Assembly (NCBI RefSeq): GCF_018390605.1
Contig: NZ_JAHBGD010000012.1
Coordinates: forward strand, 278,226 to 342,225
DNA: 64,000 nucleotides
Direction: 5' to 3'
DNA from: Ancylobacter defluvii
GTDB taxonomy: Bacteria; Pseudomonadota; Alphaproteobacteria; Rhizobiales; Xanthobacteraceae
Within the stretch, counting starts at the first letter, position 1, and each line of letters begins with the position of its first letter. Positions 7,946-17,558 of the stretch are shown piece after piece. The translations under genes and the position numbers were made by a program. Under the pieces are notes generated by a model that saw nothing but the letters and a program-made list of their open reading frames with translations, was not told the DNA's origin and did no database searches.

Positions 7946-9940
7946 ATGCCGAACCGTGAAAAGCACGACCGCATGGCCAATGCCATCCGGTTCCTCGCCG
8001 CGGACGCCGTCCAGGCCGCCAATTCCGGCCATCCCGGCATGCCCATGGGCATGGCCGATGTCGCGACCGTGCTGTTCGGCAAGGTGCTGAAGTTCGATCC
8101 CACCGACCCGCACTGGCCGGACCGCGACCGCTTCATCCTTTCGGCCGGCCACGGCTCGATGCTCATCTATTCGCTGCTCTACCTCACCGGCTATGAGGGC
8201 ATGAGCCTCGACGACATCAAGAACTTCCGCCAGCTCGGCTCCAAGACCCCCGGCCACCCGGAATACGGCCACACGGTCGGCGTCGAGACCACCACCGGCC
8301 CGCTCGGCCAGGGCCTCGCCAACTCGGTCGGCTTCGCGCTCGCCGAGCGCATGCTGGCGGCGCAGTTCGGCGGCGATCTCGTCGACCACCACACCTATGT
8401 CATCGCCGGCGACGGCTGCCTGATGGAAGGCATCTCGGAAGAAGCCATTGAGCTCGCCGGCCGCCAGAAGCTCAACAAGCTGATCGTGCTGTGGGACGAC
8501 AACCACATCACCATCGACGGCTCGACCGCGCTGTCGGTCGCCACCGACCAGCTCGCCCGCTTCGAGGCCTCCGGCTGGAACGCCACCCGCGTCGACGGCC
8601 ATGACCCGGACGCCATCCTCGCCGCGCTGGAGCGCGCCAAGACCTCCGACAAGCCGACCCTGATCGCCTGTCGCACCACCATCGGCTTCGGCGCGCCCAC
8701 CAAGCAGGGCACCAATGGCGTGCATGGCGCGCCGCTGGGCGCCGACGAACTCGCCGCCGCCCGCACGGCGCTGGGCTGGGAATACCCGGCCTTCGAAGTG
8801 CCGACCGACGTGCTCGACGCCTGGCGCCTTGCCGGCCTGCGCTCGCGCCAGGCGCACAAGAGCTGGAGCGAGCGGCTGAAGGCCGCCGACCACGAGCTGC
8901 GCGGCGAGTTCGAGCGCCGCGTGCGCGGCGAGCTGCCGTCCAAGTTCGCCGAGGTGAATGCGGCCATCGTCACCAGGGCGCATGCCGACAAGAACCCGGT
9001 CGCCACCCGCAAGTCCTCCGAGACCGTGCTGGAGGCGCTGACCGCGGCGCTGCCGGAAATGGTGGGCGGCTCGGCCGACCTCACCCACTCCAACAACACC
9101 AAGACCAAGGCCACCTCGGTCTATGTCGAGCCGCCGAAATATGACGGCCGCTACATCAATTACGGCATCCGCGAGCACGGCATGGCGGCGGCGATGAACG
9201 GCATCGCCCTGCATGGCGGCTTCATTCCCTATGCCGGCACCTTCCTGGTGTTCTCCGACTATTGCCGCCCCTCGATCCGCCTCGCGGCGCTGATGGGCAT
9301 CCGCGTCGTCTACGTGTTCACCCACGATTCGATCGGCGTCGGCGAGGACGGCCCGACCCACCAGCCGGTCGAGCAGATCGCCGCGCTGCGCGCCATCCCC
9401 AACCTCACCGTGTTCCGCCCCTGCGACACGGTGGAGACGGCGGAAGCCTGGAAGCTCGCCCTCGAGCACAAGACCGGGCCGACCGTGCTGGCGCTCACCC
9501 GCCAGAACCTGCCGCTGATGCGCACCGATCCCAACACGCGCTGCCTGACCGCGAAGGGGGCCTACGAGATCGTGCCGGCGTCCGACAATGCACAGGTGTC
9601 GCTGTTCGCCTCCGGCTCCGAGGTCTCGCTCTGCGCTGCCGCCCGCGACATCCTCGAGGCCGAGGGCATCCCGACCCGCGTGGTCTCGGTGCCGAGCTTC
9701 GAACTGTTCGCCAACCAGCCGGAAGAAAGCCGCCGCCAGGTGGTGGGCACCGCGCCGGTGAAGGTGGCGGTCGAGGCGGCGATCCGCCAGGGCTGGGACG
9801 CGGTGGTCGGCTCCGACGCCGCCTTTGTCGGCATGACCGGCTTCGGCGCCTCCGGCCCCGCCGGCAAGGTGTTCGCGCATTTCGGCATCACCGCCGAGAA
9901 CGTCGCCGCCACCGCCAAAAGCCGACTGAAGAAGAGCTGA
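7946..9940 (+). CDS. tkt: Transketolase
   Basis: The 664-residue enzyme is full length. It moves two-carbon ketol units between sugar phosphates using thiamine diphosphate, in the pentose-phosphate pathway and, in autotrophs, the Calvin cycle. The thiamine-diphosphate motif GDG is at 155-157 and is followed by [14 protein letters not shown]. The GHGSM segment and [13 protein letters not shown] (around 464-476) of the pyrimidine domain are present, and a C-terminal transketolase domain closes the protein. It heads a block with gap, pgk and fba on the same strand, although a palindrome and a terminator show that these are not one simple operon. Confidence 0.97.
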   Translation: MPNREKHDRMANAIRFLAADAVQAANSGHPGMPMGMADVATVLFGKVLKFDPTDPHWPDRDRFILSAGHGSMLIYSLLYLTGYEGMSLDDIKNFRQLGSKTPGHPEYGHTVGVETTTGPLGQGLANSVGFALAERMLAAQFGGDLVDHHTYVIAGDGCLMEGISEEAIELAGRQKLNKLIVLWDDNHITIDGSTALSVATDQLARFEASGWNATRVDGHDPDAILAALERAKTSDKPTLIACRTTIGFGAPTKQGTNGVHGAPLGADELAAARTALGWEYPAFEVPTDVLDAWRLAGLRSRQAHKSWSERLKAADHELRGEFERRVRGELPSKFAEVNAAIVTRAHADKNPVATRKSSETVLEALTAALPEMVGGSADLTHSNNTKTKATSVYVEPPKYDGRYINYGIREHGMAAAMNGIALHGGFIPYAGTFLVFSDYCRPSIRLAALMGIRVVYVFTHDSIGVGEDGPTHQPVEQIAALRAIPNLTVFRPCDTVETAEAWKLALEHKTGPTVLALTRQNLPLMRTDPNTRCLTAKGAYEIVPASDNAQVSLFASGSEVSLCAAARDILEAEGIPTRVVSVPSFELFANQPEESRRQVVGTAPVKVAVEAAIRQGWDAVVGSDAAFVGMTGFGASGPAGKVFAHFGITAENVAATAKSRLKKS

Positions 9941-9965
9941 ACTTTCGGATCGACGATTCGCCGCA

Positions 9966-9999
9966 CGTCAAAGTCATGAGTGAAGTCATGACTTTGACG
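9966..9999. promoter_or_regulatory. Perfect 14-bp palindrome upstream of gap (candidate operator)
   Basis: CGTCAAAGTCATGA (9966-9979) and its exact reverse complement (9986-9999) are separated by 6 nt, in the 187-nt spacer between tkt and gap. The unit AAGTCATGA also repeats directly every 12 nt because TCATGA is itself a palindrome. There is no T-run, so an operator is more likely than a terminator. Confidence 0.55.
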
Positions 10000-10127
10000 C
10001 ATGCTGTGGCTCCGAGCCCTGCGCTGACGCCATATCGACCGAACAGGCGGCTGGTGTCGTAAGGTTGGGCGCGCTATGAGCCTTGGTGCTTGTACCGGAC
10101 AGGAAGTAATCACTCGGGGGAAGACGC

Positions 10128-11138
10128 ATGACGCTCAAGGTTGCCATTAACGGCTTCGGACGGATCGGCCGCAACGTGCTGCGCGCCATCATCGAATCGG
10201 GTCGCACCGATATCGAAGTGGTCGCCATCAACGATCTCGGCCCGGTCGAGACCAATGCCCACCTTCTGCGTTTCGACAGCATCCATGGCCGCTTCCCCGC
10301 CGAGGTGAAGGTCGACGGCGACACCATCACGGTGGGCGGCGGCAAGCCGATCAAGGTCACCGCCGTGCGCAACCCGGCCGAGCTGCCGCACGCCGCGCTC
10401 GGCGTCGAGGTGGCGCTGGAATGCACCGGCATCTTCACCGCCCGCGACAAGGCCGCCGCGCATCTGACCGCCGGCGCCAAGCGCGTGGTGGTCTCGGCCC
10501 CGGCCGATGGCGCCGACCTCACCGTGGTCTATGGCGTCAACCACGACAAGCTGACCAAGGACCACCTGGTCATCTCCAACGCCTCCTGCACCACCAACTG
10601 CCTGGCGCCGGTCGCCAAGGTGCTCAACGACGCGGTGGGCATCGACCACGGCTTCATGACCACCATCCATTCCTATACCGGCGACCAGCCGACGCTCGAC
10701 ACCATGCACAAGGATCTCTACCGCGCCCGCGCCGCGGCGCTGTCGATGATCCCGACCACCACCGGCGCCGCCAAGGCGGTGGGCCTGGTGCTGCCCGACC
10801 TCGCCGGCAAGCTCGACGGCACCTCGATCCGCGTGCCGACGCCGAACGTCTCGGTGGTCGACTTCAAGTTCGTCGCCAAGAAGAGCGTGACCAAGGACGA
10901 GATCAACGCGGCGATCAAGGCCGCCGCCGACGGTCCGCTCAAGGGCATCCTCGGCTACACCGACCAGCCCAACGTCTCCTCCGACTTCAACCACGACCCA
11001 CACTCCTCGATCTTCCACCTCGACCAGACCAAGGTGCTGGAAGGCAATTTCGTGCGGGTGCTGTCCTGGTACGACAATGAGTGGGGCTTCTCGAACCGCA
11101 TGTCCGACACGGCGGTCGCCCTCGGCAAGCTGATCTGA
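10128..11138 (+). CDS. gap: Type I glyceraldehyde-3-phosphate dehydrogenase
   Basis: The 336-residue protein is a complete phosphorylating GAPDH that interconverts glyceraldehyde-3-phosphate and 1,3-bisphosphoglycerate. It starts with the Rossmann motif [14 protein letters not shown]. The active-site block [11 protein letters not shown] places the catalytic Cys at 154, and the C-terminal [11 protein letters not shown] is present. A GGGGGAAG lies ahead of the ATG. A strong hairpin terminator follows immediately, so pgk has its own start or depends on read-through. The palindrome about 130 nt upstream may control it. Confidence 0.97.
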   Translation: MTLKVAINGFGRIGRNVLRAIIESGRTDIEVVAINDLGPVETNAHLLRFDSIHGRFPAEVKVDGDTITVGGGKPIKVTAVRNPAELPHAALGVEVALECTGIFTARDKAAAHLTAGAKRVVVSAPADGADLTVVYGVNHDKLTKDHLVISNASCTTNCLAPVAKVLNDAVGIDHGFMTTIHSYTGDQPTLDTMHKDLYRARAAALSMIPTTTGAAKAVGLVLPDLAGKLDGTSIRVPTPNVSVVDFKFVAKKSVTKDEINAAIKAAADGPLKGILGYTDQPNVSSDFNHDPHSSIFHLDQTKVLEGNFVRVLSWYDNEWGFSNRMSDTAVALGKLI

Positions 11139-11142
11139 TCCC

Positions 11143-11182
11143 AAACGGCCGGGCCTCGCGAGACGCCCGGCCGTTTCGTTTT
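11143..11182 (+). terminator. Rho-independent terminator after gap
   Basis: A 12-bp stem, AAACGGCCGGGC (11143-11154) with GCCCGGCCGTTT (11165-11176), has a 10-nt loop and is followed by CGTTTT. It starts 5 nt after the gap stop codon. Confidence 0.85.
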
Positions 11183-11299
11183 GGCGGGCGGATTGCGCCT
11201 GCCGGCTGCCTGGACCCGACAGGTTCCCGCGGCAGCACATCCCCGGCCATGCCGGGAAACGATAACCGGCCGAAGCGCCAGAGCCGAGAGGCAACGCCA

Positions 11300-12514
11300 A
11301 TGACCGCTGTTTCCAGCGCCACTCCCTCCGCCTTCCGCACCCTCGACGACGCCGATGTGGCGGGCAAGCGCGTGCTGGTGCGTGTCGACCTCAACGTGCC
11401 GATGGATGCCGGCCGTGTCACCGACGACACCCGCATCCAGGCGGTGCTGCCGACCATAAGCGAGATCGCCGACAAGGGCGGCAAGGTGATCCTGCTCGCC
11501 CATTTCGGCCGGCCGAAGGGCGTCGACCCCAAGCTGTCGCTGGCGCCGATCGCCGGCGAGGTGGCGTCCCGCCTCGGCAAGCCGGTGGCCTTCGCACCCG
11601 CCACCATCGGCGCGGTGGCCGAGGAAGCGGTCGCCAAGCTGCAGCCCGGCGAGGTGCTGCTCTTGGAGAACACCCGCTTCGACCCGCGCGAGGAAAAGAA
11701 CGACCCGGATTTCGTGGCGGCGCTGGCCGCGCTCGGCGATCTCTATGTCAATGACGCCTTCGCCACCGCCCACCGCGCCCACGCCTCCACCGAAGGCCTC
11801 GCCCATCATTTGCCCGCCTATGCCGGGCGCTGCATGCAGGTGGAGATCGAGGCGCTGGCCAAGGCGCTGGAAGCCCCCGAGCGCCCGGTGATGGCGGTGG
11901 TCGGCGGCGCCAAGGTGTCGTCGAAGCTGGAGCTGCTGGGCAATCTCGTCGCCAAGGTCGACCTTCTGGTGATCGGCGGCGGCATGGCCAACACCTTCCT
12001 GGCGGCGCAGGGCAAGGATGTCGGCAAATCACTGTGCGAGCACGATCTGGCCGGCACCGCCCGCGAGATCGTCGAGAAGGCGGCCGCCGCCGGCTGCGAG
12101 ATCGTGCTGCCGGTCGATGCGGTGGTGGCGAAGGAATTCAAGGCGCATGCCGACAACCGCACCGTCGCGGTGGACGGCGTCGGCGCCGACGAGATGATCC
12201 TCGATGCCGGCCCGGCCTCGATCGCCCATGTCGTCGCCAAGCTGAAGACGGCGAAGACGGTGGTGTGGAACGGCCCGTTCGGCGCCTTCGAGCTGCCGCC
12301 CTTCGACGCCGCGACGGTGGCGGTGGCCAAGGCGGCGGCGGAGCTGACCGGCGAGGGCAAGCTGCTCTCGGTCGCCGGCGGCGGCGACACCGTGGCGGCG
12401 CTCAACCATGCCGGCGCCGCCGACGGCTTCACCTATGTCTCGACGGCTGGCGGCGCCTTTCTGGAATGGCTGGAAGGCAAGCCGCTGCCGGGCGTCGAGG
12501 CCCTGCGCCGCTGA
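11300..12514 (+). CDS. pgk: Phosphoglycerate kinase
   Basis: The 404-residue enzyme transfers phosphate between 1,3-bisphosphoglycerate and ADP. Visible signatures are [10 protein letters not shown] with the substrate Asp/Asn, [52 protein letters not shown] and the nucleotide-loop [11 protein letters not shown] begin at the ATG at 11300, which has GAGAGG upstream; the frame is open back into gap but is not PGK-like there. It lies 161 nt behind gap and 332 nt ahead of fba, all in the same direction. Confidence 0.97.
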   Translation: MTAVSSATPSAFRTLDDADVAGKRVLVRVDLNVPMDAGRVTDDTRIQAVLPTISEIADKGGKVILLAHFGRPKGVDPKLSLAPIAGEVASRLGKPVAFAPATIGAVAEEAVAKLQPGEVLLLENTRFDPREEKNDPDFVAALAALGDLYVNDAFATAHRAHASTEGLAHHLPAYAGRCMQVEIEALAKALEAPERPVMAVVGGAKVSSKLELLGNLVAKVDLLVIGGGMANTFLAAQGKDVGKSLCEHDLAGTAREIVEKAAAAGCEIVLPVDAVVAKEFKAHADNRTVAVDGVGADEMILDAGPASIAHVVAKLKTAKTVVWNGPFGAFELPPFDAATVAVAKAAAELTGEGKLLSVAGGGDTVAALNHAGAADGFTYVSTAGGAFLEWLEGKPLPGVEALRR

Positions 12515-12846
12515 TGCGGAATCTCGTTGGCGCCGGCTGTGCCAACGCATTGTTTGATCGTATTTTTCAGGCCGGATGGCATCATCCGGCCCGACGCTTG
12601 GCCAGAGCCGCCCCGTCGACGCCGTTGATCGACAAGAAGGTGGCCTGGTTTCAGAATGCTGGAGCGGGTTCGCGTCGCAAGGAGCATTCAACCTTGCGGA
12701 ACCTGCTCCAACTGCCGCATCGGCAGTCGGTCGCGCGCGACATGGCGCGGACAGGCCGGATGCCGATGCTATAACCGTCGCCGATCGGCCGCGCGGGTTT
12801 CGGTCGGCGATTATTTTCATCGGTTCGTTTTGCGGGAGACAGACGA
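12515..12846. other. Non-coding spacer pgk-fba with three inverted repeats
   Basis: No gene is seen in these 332 nt. From left to right there is a stem CGTTGGC/GCCAACG (12525-12531, 12541-12547) followed by a T-rich stretch, a weak terminator for pgk. Next is a perfect GGCCGGATG/CATCCGGCC hairpin (12570-12578, 12583-12591). Then comes a long imperfect palindrome (12660-12682 against 12692-12710). A TATAAC at 12770-12775 may be the fba -10 element, but no -35 is convincing. Confidence 0.55.
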
Positions 12847-13869
12847 ATGACGACCAGCCTCGACGAGGTAGCGTATAAAATGTGTGCGGGCGGCAAGGGC
12901 ATCCTGGCCGCGGACGAAAGCTCCAGCACCATCAAGAAGCGTTTCGACGCCATCGGGGTCGAATCCACCTTCGACAACCGCCGCGACTATCGCGAGATGC
13001 TGTTCCGCTCCGACGAGGCGATGACCAAGTACATCTCCGGCGTCATCCTGTTCGACGAGACCATCCGGCAGAAGGCCAAAGACGGCACGCCGCTGGTCGA
13101 GCTGATCCAGAAGGCCGACTCCATTCCCGGCATCAAGGTCGACGCCGGCGCCAAGCCGCAGCCGGGCGCCCCGGGCGAGACCATCACCGAAGGCCTCGAC
13201 GGCCTCGGCGGCCGGCTGAAGGAATATTACGACCTCGGCGCCCGCTTCGCGAAGTGGCGCGCGGTGATCGATATCGGCGCCGGCATCCCCAGCTACACCT
13301 CGCTGATCGCCAATGCCCAGGCGCTGGCCCGCTATGCGGCGCTGTGCCAGGAAGCCAACATCGTGCCGATCGTCGAGCCGGAAGTGCTGATGGACGGCGA
13401 CCACGACATCGACCGCTGCTACGACGTCACCGAATGGGTGCTGAAGGAAGTCTTCCAGCAGCTGTTCTATGCCCGCATCCGCCTCGAGGGCATGGTGCTG
13501 AAGCCGAACATGATCGTGCCGGGCATGAAGTCGCCCAAGCAGGTCTCCTATGAGCAGGTCGCCGAGAAGACCGTGCGCGTGCTGAAGAACTGCGTGCCGT
13601 CGGCGGTGCCGGGCATCGCCTTCCTCTCCGGCGGCCAGTCGGACGAGGCGGCGACCGGCCATCTCGATGCGATGATCAAGATCGGCAACCTGCCGTGGAA
13701 CCTCACCTTCTCCTATGGCCGCGCGCTGCAGGCGGCACCGCAGAAGGCGTGGTCCGGCAAGCCGGAGAACTGGGGCGCCGGCCAGGCCGCCTTCACCCAC
13801 CGCGCCAAGATGAACTACCTCGCCGCGCTGGGTAAGTGGGCTGCCGACGAAGAGAAGAAGGCGGCGTGA
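12847..13869 (+). CDS. fba: Class I fructose-bisphosphate aldolase
   Basis: The 340-residue protein belongs to the Schiff-base aldolases of the animal/plant type, not the zinc class II enzyme. It opens with GKGILAADESSSTIKKRF. The signature EGMVLKPNMIVPG places the Schiff-base Lys at 219, and FLSGGQSDEAAT follows. It cleaves fructose-1,6-bisphosphate or condenses triose phosphates in glycolysis, gluconeogenesis and the Calvin cycle. The C-terminal Tyr of vertebrate enzymes is not conserved; the protein ends in DEEKKAA. A hairpin terminator follows. Confidence 0.95.
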   Translation: MTTSLDEVAYKMCAGGKGILAADESSSTIKKRFDAIGVESTFDNRRDYREMLFRSDEAMTKYISGVILFDETIRQKAKDGTPLVELIQKADSIPGIKVDAGAKPQPGAPGETITEGLDGLGGRLKEYYDLGARFAKWRAVIDIGAGIPSYTSLIANAQALARYAALCQEANIVPIVEPEVLMDGDHDIDRCYDVTEWVLKEVFQQLFYARIRLEGMVLKPNMIVPGMKSPKQVSYEQVAEKTVRVLKNCVPSAVPGIAFLSGGQSDEAATGHLDAMIKIGNLPWNLTFSYGRALQAAPQKAWSGKPENWGAGQAAFTHRAKMNYLAALGKWAADEEKKAA

Positions 13870-13896
13870 TCGGCTGCTTTCCGGCTTGATCGAATG

Positions 13897-13924
13897 AGAA
13901 CGCCGCCCTTTCGGGCGGCGTTCT
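13897..13924 (+). terminator. Terminator after fba
   Basis: AGAACGCCGCCC (13897-13908) pairs perfectly with GGGCGGCGTTCT (13913-13924) around a TTTC loop; TGTATT follows. It lies 27 nt after the fba stop and may also serve the convergent gene. Confidence 0.8.
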
Positions 13925-13966
13925 TGTATTGACGGGTGTAGGAGCCGCCCCCCTGACCAGCGCGCC

Positions 13967-14521
13967 CTAATAGGCCGCGAGCGACGCCACGAAGGTGTCG
14001 ATGACGGTCAGCAGCAGGTAGAGCGCCAGCGCACCCTCCTGCCAGCGACGCCGCCGGGTCACGCTGCCGACTACGCACAGCACGACCAGCACCGCGATCA
14101 GCATTTGGGTCGTCGACAGAAGCGGTGCGTGCCAGAGCCAGGCATTGGCCAGTATCGCCGAGAGGTGGAAACCGGCCAGCGCCAGCAGCGCCCAGCGCCC
14201 ATCCCGCTCGAAGGCCGCGCGCATGTCGTGATCGCTCTCCGCCGGCACGATGAGAGCCGCCGCGGTGAACAGCGTCATCACCATACCGATCAGCAGGGTG
14301 AACGCCGCCAGCGACCAGCTCTTCAGGACGGAGAGTTCGAGCAGCGCCCACCAGAACTGAAGTCCTTCGCCGAGAACGGCGCCGGCGACGGCGAGCGGAA
14401 GCCAGTCGAAGCGCAGGCGGCCGCGAGCTTTGAAGGCGTGGACATACGCCGTCAGGATCCGGGCGATCGCAAGCCCGAGAACCGTCGATATCGGAACGAC
14501 AATCCAGTGAAAAGCATCCAT
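13967..14521 (-). CDS. Small multi-pass membrane protein of unknown function
   Basis: The 184-residue product has about six hydrophobic helices, starting with FHWIVVPISTVLGLAIARILTA, joined by short polar loops. One acidic loop (ESDHDMRAAFERDGR) separates helices 3 and 4. I do not recognise the family. The ATG at 14521 is preceded by AGGAG at 9 nt spacing, so I prefer it to an in-frame start 19 codons upstream. It stands alone between the fba terminator and a terminator at 14701. Confidence 0.7.
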   Translation of the reverse strand: MDAFHWIVVPISTVLGLAIARILTAYVHAFKARGRLRFDWLPLAVAGAVLGEGLQFWWALLELSVLKSWSLAAFTLLIGMVMTLFTAAALIVPAESDHDMRAAFERDGRWALLALAGFHLSAILANAWLWHAPLLSTTQMLIAVLVVLCVVGSVTRRRRWQEGALALYLLLTVIDTFVASLAAY

Positions 14522-14700
14522 CGTTCCCGTCTCCTCGACCGGCCGGCCGTCCGCGTCCGGTACAATTGCGGATGACATGCCCGGCTTCCGGCATTGTGGA
14601 ACCTAGCCGAAACCAAACGGACAAGGCGGCGGAACCGACCGCGCCCCGCTCCCGGCCTGACCGGGCCGGTGCCGGATCAAACCGCGTAAGGGCCGCCAGT

Positions 14701-14727
14701 AAAAAGGCGCCGCCCTGCGGCGACGCC
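14701..14727 (-). terminator. Rho-independent terminator of the large secreted repeat protein
   Basis: On the minus strand a 9-bp GC stem (14727-14719 with 14714-14706, one G-T pair) has a 4-nt loop and runs into TTTTT (14705-14701). It lies 22 nt after the stop codon of the 826-residue gene. Confidence 0.8.
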
Positions 14728-14749
14728 CTTGCCTGATCTGTCGGATGCT

Positions 14750-17230
14750 TCAGCGGCGGAAGCCGCCGCCGCCGTGGAAGCCGCCGAAACCGCCGCCACC
14801 GAAACCGCCACGGTCGAAACCACCACCGCCGCCACCCCAGCCGCCGCGATCGAAGCCGCCGCCACCGCCGCCCCAGCCGCCGGAACGGGCGAAGTCGTCG
14901 ACGCGCTGGTCGCCCCAGCCCTGGAACTGGCGCTGGGTGTTCAGGCGATCGACCTGGCCGGCGTCGCTGTCGCGCTGCCAGCCGCCGTCCGACGCCTGGT
15001 GCTGCCAGTTTCCGTCCGGCGTGTACTGGTGGATCGAGCCGTCATGGTCGGTATAGATGTTGCCATTGTTCCAGCCGACCGCGTTGCCGGAATGGACATT
15101 GCCGGCGATGCCGCGGCTGTCGACATCGACATGGCCGTCGTCGCGGGTGACCCCGGTCTCGGAGGCATGGCCGAAGCCGGTCGACGGGTTGTAGCCCGCC
15201 GACTGGCGGCCGGCGGCGAAATTGCCGGTATTGGCATTGCCCACCGCGCCGGCGCGGGCACCGCCAAAGGCGCCGGTCGACGGATTGTAGTAGCCGCCCT
15301 CGCGGCCGGCAGCGAAATTGCCGTTCCACGGATTGAAGGCGGCGCCGGAGCGGCCGGCGAATTCGGTGCCGCGCGCGGTGACGCCATTGATAGAATTGGC
15401 GCGCCATTCATTGCCGGTCCAGGGATTATAGCCCCAGGCATGGTCGATGGTCGCCGCGCCGCCCCAGCGGCCATAGATGTTGGTCTGGTTGACGTTGACG
15501 CCGGCCCACGGCCCGCCCCACGGGCCGACGCCCCAATACGGCCCCCACCAGGGCGACATCGCGCCCCAAGCATAGCCGGCGGCAAAGCCGAAGGCGAAGC
15601 CGCTGGTCCAGCCGAAGGCGGCATTGTAGCCATAGGTGTCCGGGCAGCCATACCAGTAACTGCCGACATAGCCGACGCAGCTATAGCCGGTGCCGTAGAG
15701 CACCGTGCCGCCCGGGCCGACCACCACGCCGAGATAGCCGGGCGTGTAGCCGACCGTCACCGCATCGGCGGTCGAGGCGTAGACATAGACATAGGTGACG
15801 TAGTGCAGCGGCGAGGAGGCCGGGATGGTGTAGATCGCCGCCGGCACCACATCGGCGATCACCCACGGGCCGGACGGCGTCGCCGCCATGAACCAGGCGC
15901 CCTGGAACAGCGCGTAGTAGCGGGTGGCGTCGAGCTCGATCACCGGCGTGCGGGTGTTCTCGGCATAGCTCAGCTGGGTGCCACGGATCGGCACGAATTT
16001 CGGGGTGCCGCCATCATACTGGATGGTGAGCTGGGTGGAACGCGCCACGCTCGCCGTCTGCGGCACCAAAGTGGAGATCACCGCTTCCTTGGCCTGCGGC
16101 GTGCCGGGCACCGCCACCAGGGCGTTGGCCACCGGATCGGTGGTCGAGATGCTCTTGAACTGCGCCGGCAGCCGGTCGCCGGCCACATAGCTCCACGGGC
16201 CATTGAGGCCGGCGGCGCGGAACCAGCGGCCGGAGACCAGCACGTAATAATTATTGCTGTCCGGGTCCATGATCACCGCATGGTCGGCATTGCCCATGCG
16301 CAGCAGCGAGGTGCCGCCGACCGGCTCCATGGTCGGGGCGCCGGCGGTGACCACGAGCTCGGCCGGCACGGTGGAGACGATGAGCGCCGGCGCCTGCGGC
16401 GGCTTCTTGCCGTCGGCCGGCAGCAGCGTCTCGGCCTGCTGCGCGTAATTGGCCATCGAGCCGGCGGCCTGCAGCGCATCGGAAGGCTGCGCCAGCACCG
16501 TCCACGGGCCCTCTATCGCCTTGGCCTGGTACCAGTAGCTCGCCGCCTGGACATAGAAATCGCCGGAACCGTCGGCGAGCAGCAGCGGGTGGGTGTTGAT
16601 GACGCGCTGGAAGCCCTGCGCACCCGCGACCGCCCGCAGCACCGGTTGGCCGGCGACCTGCACCAGCAGGGTCGGCGCATCGACGAACAGGAGCTTCGGC
16701 GGGGTGTTGTCGACCGGCTGCTCCATGTCCTTGGTCAGCTGCTTGTTGGCGGCATAGCTGGTGAGCAGATGGTCGAGCGCCACCGTCAGCCCCTCGGCCG
16801 GGATATGCGCCTGCAGGGCGCTCAGCACCTGGGTGTCGAGGCCCGGCTGGGTCGGCACGTCCACCTTGGTGATGGCGATGCTGGTGAGCTTGGCGAGCCG
16901 CGCCGGCTTGTCGATGGCGACGCGGGCGGTGAAATGGGCGATGCCATAGGTCGGCGTGCCGGCGGCGGCGCCGAAGGCGACCGCGGCGCGGCCGGAAATG
17001 GCGTCGCCGTTCCAGCTCTCGACCAGCGGCTGGTAGATCTCCAGCGCCTTGTCGCCGATCGTCACGCTGCGCGGCCAGGAAAGCCCGGCGGCGGTGGCGG
17101 CAGATGGCGCCTGGGCGCTCGACGGGGCGGTTTGCGCCCAGGCGGCGGGCGCAAGCGTGGCCAGGCTGCCGGCAAGCGCCAGCAGCGCGGCCGGACGGAC
17201 GCGAAAGGCACGGGACGAACGGGCGGGCAT
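14750..17230 (-). CDS. Large secreted protein with three repeated modules and a Gly-rich tail
   Basis: The 826-residue product starts with a signal peptide (about 1-32, ending AAWAQ) preceded by a perfect GGAGGAAAC ribosome-binding site. After an N-terminal domain (about 45-180) come three roughly 60-residue modules (about 186-246, 289-347, 398-456), each ending in a Tyr-rich strand, a W and GPW: DFYVQAASYWYQ..GPW, NYYVLVSGRWFR..GPW, RYYALFQGAWFM..GPW. A Tyr/Gly/Trp-rich segment (about 470-610) follows, then NPxTGxFAAGR-type repeats (about 600-690) and a tail of GGGGGFDRGGW units (784-826). I do not recognise a catalytic site. Similar proteins are sometimes labelled carbohydrate-binding; I cannot confirm that. 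A surface or matrix role is inference. Confidence 0.75.
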   Translation of the reverse strand: MPARSSRAFRVRPAALLALAGSLATLAPAAWAQTAPSSAQAPSAATAAGLSWPRSVTIGDKALEIYQPLVESWNGDAISGRAAVAFGAAAGTPTYGIAHFTARVAIDKPARLAKLTSIAITKVDVPTQPGLDTQVLSALQAHIPAEGLTVALDHLLTSYAANKQLTKDMEQPVDNTPPKLLFVDAPTLLVQVAGQPVLRAVAGAQGFQRVINTHPLLLADGSGDFYVQAASYWYQAKAIEGPWTVLAQPSDALQAAGSMANYAQQAETLLPADGKKPPQAPALIVSTVPAELVVTAGAPTMEPVGGTSLLRMGNADHAVIMDPDSNNYYVLVSGRWFRAAGLNGPWSYVAGDRLPAQFKSISTTDPVANALVAVPGTPQAKEAVISTLVPQTASVARSTQLTIQYDGGTPKFVPIRGTQLSYAENTRTPVIELDATRYYALFQGAWFMAATPSGPWVIADVVPAAIYTIPASSPLHYVTYVYVYASTADAVTVGYTPGYLGVVVGPGGTVLYGTGYSCVGYVGSYWYGCPDTYGYNAAFGWTSGFAFGFAAGYAWGAMSPWWGPYWGVGPWGGPWAGVNVNQTNIYGRWGGAATIDHAWGYNPWTGNEWRANSINGVTARGTEFAGRSGAAFNPWNGNFAAGREGGYYNPSTGAFGGARAGAVGNANTGNFAAGRQSAGYNPSTGFGHASETGVTRDDGHVDVDSRGIAGNVHSGNAVGWNNGNIYTDHDGSIHQYTPDGNWQHQASDGGWQRDSDAGQVDRLNTQRQFQGWGDQRVDDFARSGGWGGGGGGFDRGGWGGGGGGFDRGGFGGGGFGGFHGGGGFRR

Positions 17231-17558
17231 GTTTCCTCCACCGTCATTGGGCCGTGACCACGGGCGCTCCCAAAAGCGGGCCTGCACCGGGCGGCGAGCT
17301 GCGGCTGCCCTTGCTTAGCATCGCCCGCGCACGCCCGCGACGGAAAAGCGCAAACATGACAAACCCGTGTAGGCGCTGGTGAATTGCCCGTCGCACCGGC
17401 ACGCCGCCGGCGATGCCGAGGGCGGGCGGGCCGCCGCCGGGACGACGCCGCCGGCGAAATCGTTTCAATTTCCCCGGAAGTTGTTCTAGGACTCGGCGCC
17501 GGCCGATTGCGCGCGTTTCGGCCGTGCTTTCGCCGCCATCCTGCGACATGGCTCGATC
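17231..17558. other. Divergent spacer, no gene seen
   Basis: These 328 nt separate the secreted-protein gene (minus) from the ThiE-like gene (plus). The right part has an AT-richer stretch (around 17460-17495) where the plus-strand promoter is likely, but no clear -35/-10 pair stands out. Small frames here look like shadows. Confidence 0.5.

Noticed and set aside
7946..13869. A complete Calvin-cycle (cbb) operon
   Set aside because: Only tkt, gap, pgk and fba are here, with a terminator after gap; no rubisco, phosphoribulokinase or cbbR gene lies in the window, so autotrophy cannot be concluded.
14750..14900. CRISPR-like repeats
   Set aside because: The regular DNA here codes for the Gly-rich protein tail in frame; units are short, unequal and without spacers.
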